Part shown: positions 20,924 through 29,520 of the stretch, in pieces
Position numbering within the stretch: the stretch's first letter is position 1
Layout of the letters: each line of letters begins with the position of its first letter
NCBI GenBank assembly: GCA_029641185.1
Contig: JAPWGK010000003.1
Span: 62,001-126,000 of the forward strand
Direction: 5' to 3'
Source: Pseudofabraea citricarpa
Taxonomy: Eukaryota; Ascomycota; Leotiomycetes; Helotiales; Dermateaceae
DNA length: 64,000 nucleotides
Translations under genes and position numbers: made by a program
The notes under the pieces: generated by a model
What the model was told of the DNA's origin: nothing
Seen by the model: only the letters and a program-made list of their open reading frames with translations
The model's database searches: none

Positions 20924-23096
20924 ATGTCAAAGCAAATCAGTCTGAATATTTCTCAGTTAGAAGAATTTAGAAATATCATATCCCGACCACAAACAGATGA
21001 TTTAATCGCAGTTTTGTTTATTATCCTAGCTGGTGGTTTCTACGTTTTTCGTGGTACATTATGGGATAAGCCAGATCCATATCATCATGTGTGGTTTGAA
21101 AGGCCCCAAGAAATCAACGGGCTTGGAAAGAACAAAGCGAAAACACGCGACATTGAATTAAAACTTGCAGATGGGGTAAGTAATTCAAAATATCTGATGG
21201 TTGAAAGTGCTAATTTTGGAATAGGACAAGAAAGTGGTGATATTCTGGGGTTCCCAGTCGGGAACTGCAGAAGGTCTAGCAAACAAATTACAGAGAGATC
21301 TTCGAAGTCGCTTCAGACTCGATGCAATCACTGCCGATTTATCAGACTACGACCCACAGACAATAGCACATATTCCAACCTCACGATTAGCAATCTTCAT
21401 CATTTCTACCTATGGAGAAGGAGATCCAAGTGACAATGCAGCTCAGACAATGACTTGGTTACATTCACCCGACAATACACAATTTTCCAACTTGAAATTT
21501 GTAGCTTTTGGTCTGGGAAATAAGAATTATCGGCTTTACAACCGTGTAGTTGATGTTCTCGCCGAGGGTCTTCAAACTCGAGGAGCAACCGCTTTGCTTC
21601 CAACTGGCAGAGCGGATGATTCCAAGGGGACAACGGAAGAGGACTTTACAGAATGGAAAACAGGACTCTTTGAATTATTGAAGACGGAGTTTAAATATGA
21701 CGAGCACTTAGAAGAGTACACACCCAGTCTTAAGGTCATAGAGGACAGTTCGCTCGACATCGCCGACCTTCATGTGGGAGAGCCACAGCACAAAGCAAAC
21801 ACAACAACCTCATCTATACACCAGCTACTAATAGTTAACTCGGAAAAGCTTTTGAAAACTCCCGATCGAAACTGTCTTCACCTGGAACTCGATATTGGAG
21901 CAATTCCGGGCTTGAAATACAAAACAGGCGATCATCTAGCTATCTGGCCATCAAACCCGATTTCAGAAGTTGATCGATTGATTTCTGTTCTCAAATTAGG
22001 AAATCGCAGAGAGGTTCCCTTGCTAATCTCCAGCATTGATCCATCAACGAAATCCAGCATTCCATCGCCAACTACAATTTCTATGCTGTTGCAATATTAT
22101 CTCGAGATATGTGCTCCAGTCAGTCGTGAGACTGTGTCGGCCTTAGCACAGTTTGCACCGACCACCTCATCAAAAGCACGATTGTTGAAACTTGGACAGA
22201 ATAAAAAAGTCTACAATGACTACTGCTCAAAAAATCATGTCACTCTGGGCCGTCTTCTTCAAGAAAGTATTGATTCGGATTTCACAACTGGCTGGTCGAA
22301 TATACCGCTTTCCTTCCTGCTCGAGTGTCTTCCTCTTCTAACACCACGATATTATTCGATATCTTCATCCGCGATTGTTCAACCTCGACAAATTGCTATC
22401 ACTGTTGCCACTTCACTTCAAAACAATAGCAACTTACTGATTCCCGGTCTGACAACTAGTTATCTAGAAAGCCATGGCAATATTGAAAGCAGCACAAGTG
22501 CCAATTTTACAATGCCTTCGCAATCCGCATTCCGGTCTGACAGTAGCGGTAGCTGTCTTGAGGATGGGAAGTTATTTGCTCATATTCGATCATCAAAATT
22601 CAGGTTACCAGTCGTATCAACAACACCCGTGATTATGGTGGCTGCTGGTAGTGGTATTGCTCCATTTCGTGCGTTCGTAGCTGAGCGTGCACGTCTATTA
22701 GCGCTTGGTAAAGCCGTTGGCCAGACAAAGTTATTCTTTGGATGTCGAAGCAACACTGAAGACTTCCTCTACCACGACGAGCTGTCTGAGATTACCAGAG
22801 AATCTAAAGATGTGTTTGAATTTATCACTGCGTTTTCGAGAACAGACACGAATACAAAAGGTGGAAAGATGTATGTTCAGGACAAGATACAAGAAAGAGG
22901 CGCAGAACTGCTACGACTACTTGTAGAAGAAGAAGCATGTTTCTACATCTGTGGTAGTGCAACAATGGCTAGAGAGGTCAGTGAACGGTTACGTGGTTTA
23001 ATGGAAACTACCCTTGGATGGAATGAACAAGAGATTGGATCGTGGTCAGATCGAATGAGAAAGACTCGGAAGTGGCAAGAAGATGTCTGGGGTTAG
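20924..23096 (+). CDS. NADPH-cytochrome P450 reductase
   Basis: Exons 20924-21175 and 21225-23096 (49-nt intron, phase 0) give 707 residues. The start ATG follows CCAACA. An N-terminal anchor (DLIAVLFIILAGGFYVF) is followed by a flavodoxin domain: FWGSQSGTAEGLANKL, STYGEGDPSDNAAQ, FGLGNKNYRLYN, and DDSKGTTEEDFTEWK. Next come the FAD domain with LTPRYYSISSSA, and the NADPH domain with GSGIAPFRAFVAERA, FFGCRSNTEDFLYHDEL and YICGSATMA. It ends DVWG, keeping the C-terminal aromatic typical of this family. It passes electrons from NADPH to microsomal P450s. Genomes normally hold one housekeeping copy with few such neighbours; here the gene is divergent from a P450, so it may be a cluster-specific second reductase. 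Confidence 0.97.
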
Positions 23097-23838
23097 TTTA
23101 GTATTTGACATGTAATGAAATTCAAATTTATCTTTTATATACAACGACGCTTAACTCAGCTCGTCCTTGAATTGTATTCGTGGTTTTGTGTGTATGATCT
23201 TAATCTTGCTTTGCATCTGAATGTCATAAAAAGCACAGAAACAGGTACAAGATAACGATCGACTCAAACGTCATGGATTTGATAGAAATGGGGATTCCGT
23301 AGCCTTGCAGACATATTTTTATATAAACCAATGAGACAGAAGACCGGAAAGTTTTAAATCTGGGGACGTACCATCTCCACACCTCGCTTGCATGCGAGGC
23401 CCCGACCTGCCATAAATGAAGAATGGACGACCTCGGCTATCTCAGAATGGCAATTTCTACCTCGTCTTAACTATCAGCAGCCGAGCAGCCCGTTCATCTC
23501 ATGCTGATCTACAGAATTCCCCTCGTCTCAGTCAGGAAAGTTGGCGATCCGGAAGCAAGCTACCAACAAGCTGCATTAGCACCGCCGACTATTTTCCTAT
23601 CTGGCGATGTCTTGCCTACTTCACGTCACGATTGGGAATACTTTCATGTTGAACCTGAGTCGGTTTTGTGGGTTACGATGGAACCAAAAATAGCAAGAGT
23701 TCTTCCAGAATATGACGATGGATGTTTAAATAAAGAACCCACAGCACCGAGGGCGAATGAGATATCTCGTCTTCATTCCCTCCTCCTTCCATCACTCAAT
23801 TGACTCTCATCGTCACCAGCATAACATAATTCGCAAAA
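23097..23838. promoter_or_regulatory. Upstream region of the inositol-dehydrogenase-like gene
   Basis: No gene. GAGGCCCCGACC at about 23396-23407 holds a looser match (TCGGGGC in minus orientation) to the shared cluster word. The start codon at 23839 follows CGCAAAA. Confidence 0.35.
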
Positions 23839-24953
23839 ATGGCACCTCAAAGACTTCAAGTAGCTTGCGCTGGTCCCGGCCGCATGGGAAAGAGACATGC
23901 TCTACATTTCCTCAATCGGACACCAAGAGCCGAACTCGTTGCTGCAAGCACACCAGATGATGCCGAAGTGCAATGGGCAAAGCAACATCTCGAGCCGTTT
24001 GGAGTGAGGATATATAAGGATTACGACGAGATGTTAAAACATGAGGGCTTACAAGCTGTTGTGGTCGCATCTGTCACGACCGTTCATGCGGAGCAAGCCA
24101 TCAAGGGAATCGAAGCTGGTTTACATGTGCTTTGTGAAAAGCCTTTATCAACAAGTGTGGAAATTGTCAGTATGGTTGATGTATTCGTTTGGATGATGCT
24201 AAGATTTTGCAGTCGCAATCTGTAGTAGACGCTGCCAATAAAAGGCCTGATCTTAAGATCATGTGTGGATTCTCCCGCCGTTTCGATGACTCTTACCGCG
24301 ACGCTTGGAACAAGATGGATTCTGGTCTGATTGGCAGATCATCGATATTCCGAAGTCAGACATGCGATAAACTCGACCCATCTGGATTCTTTGTAGCATA
24401 TGCCGAGTTCTCTGGTGGGATTTTCGTTGATTGTTCTATACACGACATCGATCTGGCATTATGGTTCTTTGGGCAGGACGTTCGAGTGAAGTCGGTGGTA
24501 TCATCAGGTATAACTGCAGTGCAGCCCGAGCTTTTGAAGCACAACGATCGAGACAATGCCGTAGGAATTGTGGAATTTTATGGAGGTCAGATCGCATACT
24601 TGTTTTGCAGCCGCATGATGGCAGCCGGTCAGGACGATGCCACAGAGATAATTGGAACGGGAGGCAAGCTCACAGTCAATGCTCAACCACAAAGCAACTT
24701 GGTCAACATCTATGAGCCTACTGGAATCAGGAGAGAAATTCCCGCTCATTATTATGGTCGTTTCGAACAAGCTTTTGTCAACGAAGCTAACGAATTCACG
24801 GCATGTTGTTTGGACGATACCAAATTACCGATGAAGCTGAGTGGTGCAGTGCAGGCAGTCAAGATTGGATGTGCCCTACAGGAATCATTGAACTCAGGCA
24901 ACAAGATCTGGTTTGATGAAACTGGTAGAAGGATTGAGAAAGCAGTGCTGTAG
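23839..24953 (+). CDS. Inositol 2-dehydrogenase-like oxidoreductase (Gfo/Idh/MocA)
   Basis: Exons 23839-24165 and 24213-24953 (47-nt intron with a GTCAGT donor and GCTAAG branch) give 355 residues. The Rossmann start reads LQVACAGPGRMGKRHALHF. The catalytic Lys is in GLHVLCEKPLSTSVE, and the inositol-dehydrogenase Asp and His are in GGIFVDCSIHDIDLALWFFG. The C-terminal sheet holds AGQDDATEIIGTGGKLTVNA. This family oxidises myo-inositol or related polyols and sugars with NAD(P). A transporter of the inositol branch lies 8 kb away in the cluster, which supports a polyol substrate. A sugar or a cluster intermediate is also possible. Confidence 0.92.
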
Positions 24954-25111
24954 ATAGTGGTTTCACTGGTATACAATGGTAGACTTAGATAGATATATCA
25001 GTTTGTTCAAGCACATGCCGGTTTGATCTTTTGCAGAGAAGAACTTTCCAGCAAAATTATTCTTCAATTTGTTTTCAACTTTTGATACATGTAGCAAAGC
25101 TATATCCATGC

Positions 25112-25513
25112 TCAGCTAGTGGCTGGAGGTCTATCATAAGCGTGGAATGCTTTCGATATGATCTGCCATTCCCCATCAATCTTGAGCAGGGTGTGGAAGT
25201 CCGTGAAATCAACGCTCGATGCATCTCTTTCCATTTCTACCCTTACTACCGCTGTTGTAGGAGTAATGGCAAGCACATCAATTCGAGTTTTGATATTAGG
25301 AGCTGCACCGAAAGCCTTGACGTAGTCGTATAAGTTCGTGATTGACCCCCCGAGCAAAGCACCGTTGATATATCCGTACATAATGGCATCTTTATGAAAA
25401 GCTGTTGCTACTCCTTCAGGGCTGCCCACACGCATGCCTTCAGGGTATTTCATCACTGCCGCAATAACATCATCATAATCCTGAGCAGCTATTGGCTTGA
25501 AGTTGGTTGCCAT
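25112..25513 (-). CDS. Small NTF2-fold (lumazine-binding-like) protein
   Basis: A 133-residue single-exon protein with the NTF2-like cone fold pattern: a helix opening DYDDVIAAVMKYPEG, then VATAFHKDAIMYGYING, NLYDYVKAFGA, the strands TRIDVLAITPTTAVVRVEME, then VDFTDFHTLLKIDGEWQII and SKAFHAY. It resembles the putative lumazine-binding family (PF12893-type). Members are often small enzymes or ligand carriers next to oxidoreductases. It converges on the inositol-dehydrogenase-like gene (158 bp between stops). A role in the same pathway is inferred only from position and from the promoter word it shares. Confidence 0.85.
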   Translation of the reverse strand: MATNFKPIAAQDYDDVIAAVMKYPEGMRVGSPEGVATAFHKDAIMYGYINGALLGGSITNLYDYVKAFGAAPNIKTRIDVLAITPTTAVVRVEMERDASSVDFTDFHTLLKIDGEWQIISKAFHAYDRPPATS

Positions 25514-26869
25514 GGCTTAGAAATTCCAAGCAGAAAGTGCCTGGAGTCAATTTATTAGCCAGTAATCCAAATTGCTGAATAGATTCAACAAACAAATTTC
25601 CTTTTCGTAAAGCAAGTTCAAAAATCACGTTGTGACGAAATCCTCAAAGCACGTGTGCTCAAGCAGTTCCTCAAGAATAGATGTAGCTGTAGTGGAGAGG
25701 TCGAGTAGTCAGGAGAACAAAATTAGGATTGGCAGTTGATTTAGAGCCTGAAATTTATCTTTCTCAATGTGTGGAAAAGAAAATCTTGGTTATAGAAGAG
25801 TACTTATGGACAGTTCGTAGTCTTTCGTTAGCCGCCTGCCGTCAATTGCGAGGTGGTCTGAAGTGAGCCAAGCCTTGGCTGACACCGGCACGTCCCTTGT
25901 CGAATCCGGGGCAAAAAACCTTCCGACAACCTGAACATTTGTTGTTTGTTTATTTTGTTATTTCTTTCAAAGAAACTGTCCTAGTTTATTATGATTTCTA
26001 GTAATTCCGGAGCATCAATCTACTTGTAAATTGAAGAATCACCGACTTCTGGCTTTCCTCAAAGGCCATTTCATCCAAAAGCTAGAATCTGCCAAGCATC
26101 TTATCTGGACTATCAAACATCTGATACATCCGAGCCCACGACAAGAAGAGATAAGCAGGGTCGACAACCCAAAACGGGGAACACAGTGCTGTGACTATAA
26201 ATTTAGGAACAACTTGTGCGGGAGCCAAGTAGTATGTCAAATATCTCGTCAGCTATTTGTCAGAGGCCAAGTCGTGACTTTGGCTTTAGCGAGCGCTTTT
26301 ACAAGAACGTTGAAGCGCTCAGCGAATATGGAGTCTGAGTCAACGATAGATAGATGGAATTTCAAGAGCCTATCGTTGATAATTTTGTTCTTCTCCTTTT
26401 CTTGAAGTTCACTTACGCAGAACAATTTTCTAAAGAACAAATAAAAAGGCAGGTGGACAGGAACGTGGTTCAGTTGTGGCCTCAGGCCAACAGCACTAAA
26501 AAACAGCTGCCAGATCTGAGAGACCTGGAAGGCCTGGGAGACCTGGGAGATCTGGGAGACGTGGTTTTGGCACTTGCAGACGTGCAACAAAAGAAATCAA
26601 TGACTCACGTGATTCTTAGTAGAAGATCTTATATGTTCATTCCAGCACCGTATCACCTATCTATGTACGATTGAATGCCTGAGGAGTAAATCACTTCTTC
26701 ATTCAGTTAATTGATATCAATGCCAACTTTGAGGATTTCAATCCCCCCCCTCTCTGCTGTCGACACCAGATAATGACTTAAAAGCTTACTAATAGAATTC
26801 GAGTGTATCATGAACATTTTATCATTATCTATCGATGGTATCGGACTTTAGAATTGAGATAAAATAATT
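25514..26869. promoter_or_regulatory. Long upstream and intergenic stretch
   Basis: It holds the promoter of the NTF2-fold gene, including the word at 25900-25913, and a short minisatellite at about 26511-26563 with nine-base units close to CTGGGAGAC. The open frames across the minisatellite are low-complexity and not credible genes. Confidence 0.45.
25900..25913 (+). promoter_or_regulatory. Shared cluster word TCGAATCCGGGGCA
   Basis: About 390 bp upstream of the NTF2-fold start. One mismatch to the word in the P450/reductase promoter; its nine-base core recurs at 16236-16244. Confidence 0.45.
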
Positions 26870-27090
26870 ACAGCGTAGCTGTTTTTAAAATCTCCCGCAC
26901 GTGACTTGAATTTTCGTTACCGGTTGGATTTTTCGGACTTAACGGCGTTAAAAGAAATTGGCTACTAAATAATCCTATACTAAATATTCCTATACTAAAT
27001 AATCGTTCTACGGCCTCGCAGAGCACCGGGGGTTTGGGGGCTGGCCCCCATAAAATACCGTTATAATTCTTTTAAAAACAGCTATACTGT
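26870..27090. mobile_element. MITE-like element with 21-bp inverted ends
   Basis: The left end ACAGCGTAGCTGTTTTTAAAA (26870-26890) and the reverse complement of the right end (27070-27090, ACAGTATAGCTGTTTTTAAAA) differ only at two transition sites. The length is 221 bp and there is no coding capacity. The CAGTATAG-type terminus and the left TA flank fit a Tc1/mariner- or pogo-derived non-autonomous element. The right flank is not TA, so the target duplication is not intact. The interior holds a G/C-rich word, GCCTCGCAGAGC, at 27013-27024. Confidence 0.65.
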
Positions 27091-27097
27091 CTTATTT

Positions 27098-27235
27098 CAC
27101 CTACGCTTCTTTCCTTATACTATATATACCTGAATTGCCTCGCAGAGCCCCCGGAGGGCCAGCCTATACCGAAGTCTTACGTCACGAGCGACGGGTGAGG
27201 CACGATCCCTCGAGTGAGTACGTAAGCGTAGGTGA
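27098..27235. repeat. Second inverted-repeat unit next to the MITE
   Basis: TCACCTACGCTT at 27098-27109 is exactly inverted at 27224-27235 (AAGCGTAGGTGA). The interior repeats GCCTCGCAGAGC (27137-27148), already present inside the neighbouring element. The two units therefore share internal sequence in direct orientation and may be parts of one larger or nested element. Confidence 0.6.
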
Positions 27236-27446
27236 TGGGCTGGTTTAGATTCCAATAGATTATTACAAGAGTGTTTTAGTGTAAGATAGCAAAGTAGCTA
27301 TATAAGTGCTGGGTATCATCAGAATAAATCAAAAGCACTGATGCCTATCTATGGATAAACCCCAATAAAGAAGAAAGTAATAATGAAGAAATCAAAGTCA
27401 AAATCTGAAAGGGACCAAAAAACCCAATATAAAAACGTGAATCGTG

Positions 27447-27623
27447 TCAAAAAACCCAGCCCAGAAGCTTTGCCTCTTGTACCGTTAATTCGACCTCGTG
27501 AAGATCGGTACGGTCCATGAAAGCTGGCTGCATACCCCAGCCAGTCTTATCATCGTTCCAAACCCCATTACGATTCCAACTTCCGGGCATCTTGGTCCAG
27601 GCGTACTTTCCAGCTGAGTTGTG
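27447..27623 (-). other. In-frame continuation beyond the DUF2235 stop codon
   Basis: After the TAG at 27624-27626 the same frame stays open for 58 codons to TGA 27447-27449. It reads protein-like sequence (AGKYAWTKMPGSWNRNG, then FMDRTDLHEVELTVQEAKLL) that fits the usual C-terminus of this hydrolase family. Either the TAG is a nonsense change or read-through site, or CTCTTTAG is a splice acceptor of a 54-nt intron with a GTGCGA donor. Confidence 0.5.
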
Positions 27624-29079
27624 CTAAAGAGAATGGCCAGGGATGATGTTGAGGTCGTCAGAAGCACGCATTCGCACACTCCGATGAATCATCTCATTGG
27701 TCTTCAGCCCTGCCAACCCGAAAGAGCCGGGAACACGAGCTTTATAGCCTGTTGCTTTAAAAGCAATGGTCCAAGTTGAATGGATTGCTTCCTCGTGGTT
27801 GATTGGATCTGGGAGGGTGAAAGGTTGGGCGGATAAGCGAGGAAAGTTTTCCTCGCGTGCTAAGGCAGCATTGTTGAAGCGGACCCCGACTGAATCCAGT
27901 TCAGCAATCATCCAGGCTAGTGCAATATTTACTAGCCCTATACCACCCGGGAGGTTACTCCCCAGATCATGGTGGCTGCCCAAGAACCAGACTTGTTGGA
28001 CATCTCGTGTGCTGCTGTTTGGAACATGCATGAGTGTTGGGGTAAAGGGAGCGCGATATTCGTGAAGTGATAAAGCATGACGGAATACTTGTACATCTGC
28101 AAGAGAAAATCGTTAGGTAAGCGCAGCTGGCATGAATGGAGGAGTCTGACTTGATGGAAGAACTGTGTTGTTGAATTCGAGACTCTTGACAAATCTTGGT
28201 GTCCAACTGAGGAATTGCAAAAGGCCAGTACGTGGTACGCCCAAAGCACCAACCGCATCGAAGCACCCCAGAAATTTTACAGGTACGGCCATACCTTGAC
28301 AAGATATTGTCAGTTCTAGAAAATGGCAAGAGGGGGGCGAAGAAAAAGAAAGCAAAAGGAGAATTTAACGGATGGAGGGCAAAAGATACTTACAATTGTA
28401 CTGAAGTTTGATGGCAGCTGAAGCTTCAAGATCCTCGACCTCATTCTCCCAGAACTTATTGAAAAGGTCCAAGGTCACTTGGTCATCCTGGCCCTGTGGA
28501 ATACCCACGCAGTCTAGCAAGGAAGCAAGGATAATTGCCATGTATGCCCCTATGATAAAGTAAGTTTGAAGGACTGATAGCAAATAATAATGACCATACC
28601 TCGGCTGTACCCAAGAATCACTATCTCATCATGCTCGCAATAATTACTGACGAGATCGACTACAATTGTAAGCGAGAGACATACTAAATCAAGAGGGTAC
28701 AAACATACCCCAAACATCATACAGCTTTGAGCGTATGCCACGGCCAGTTACACCTACTGGCTGTCAAGAAAGGTCCTATTGTGCATCGTAACAATAGTCA
28801 CTAACCTCCGATATATTTTTCCAACTTGCTATGCGATGCCCCGATCCCCTTGGAGTACCGCTTGATCTGGTGCCGGTCGTTGGTAATGATGCGGTCGAGC
28901 TTTCCGATGACGGTTCCTTTCTTGGTTGTCCTGTCGCACCAAGTTCCTGCAATGAGGCAATCGCTTAGCTTGGGCCGACGGAATTAAGAGGACGAGAACT
29001 CACCGTCGAAAAGTAGCATCCAGCAACGGTTCTGGGGTACCAGATGGGAGGCATAGCCGAGGTCAAGGACTGACGACAT
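27624..29079 (-). CDS. DUF2235 (Tle1-like) alpha/beta hydrolase, seven exons
   Basis: The start is MSSVLDLGYASHL at 29079. Exon 1 (29004-29079) ends inside the motif, and splicing gives LLFDGTWCDRTTKKGTVIG, the family's conserved N-terminal block. Later exons give GVTGRGIRSKLYDVW, then HDEIVILGYSRGAYMA with the nucleophile Ser in GYSRG, then VPVKFLGCFDAVGALGVP with the catalytic Asp, then HALSLHEYRAPFTPTL, VQQVWFLGSHHDLG (His) and NEMIHRSVRMR. All joins that I checked keep phase. Members of PF09994 include the Tle1 phospholipases delivered by bacterial secretion systems; the fungal proteins are mostly uncharacterised cytosolic hydrolases. It is divergent from the Zn2Cys6-HET gene across 441 bp. 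The stop may be premature (see the entry at 27447-27623). Confidence 0.88.
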
Positions 29080-29520
29080 GGTAGTAAGTGAAGCTGGTGT
29101 TTGGAAGCGAGGAAAATAATTGAGGAGGTTGGGGACTTGGAGGGATGGAGGAAGGGGCGGGTGTCTTATAGATGCGAGGTGCGACGCACGACGCATGGTC
29201 AAAGTGCGTCGCATTCTAAACAGCGCGCGCAAGCATGTGCGCTTTCCAGCGCTTTGCCACTGACTTGGGCCTCGGCTGTCTTTCCAGCTCTAACCGTATC
29301 GGGCTAAGACTACTGTCCATCCAATAGCACAAATAACGCATTACGTCAAACTTGTGCGCGCACCATCAGCTGCGACGACTCAACCTGCGATGCGACGCAC
29401 CGATTCGTGTCTTCTCCCCAACCCAAATCCCATATAGTGCGGTCTCGTCGGTGAAGCGACGTGCAATGCCATCATCAACCTCGTCCTGCTCCGAATATCG
29501 CCCCCTCCCCTCCTTCCAGC
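29080..29520. promoter_or_regulatory. Divergent promoter of DUF2235 and Zn2Cys6-HET genes
   Basis: 441 bp between the two start codons. TGCGACGCAC occurs at 29180-29189 and 29391-29400, and its reverse complement GTGCGTCGCA at 29204-29213. The region is otherwise GC-rich and has no frame of its own. Confidence 0.6.
29180..29213. promoter_or_regulatory. Inverted pair of TGCGACGCAC motifs
   Basis: Two copies in opposite orientation with 14 bases between them, as expected for a dimeric zinc-cluster site. A third copy lies at 29391-29400. Binding by the neighbouring Zn2Cys6-HET protein is a guess. Confidence 0.5.

Noticed and set aside
26354..26674. Protein with repeated GLGDLGDLGD
   Set aside because: It is produced by a nine-base minisatellite in intergenic DNA and is equally open on both strands.
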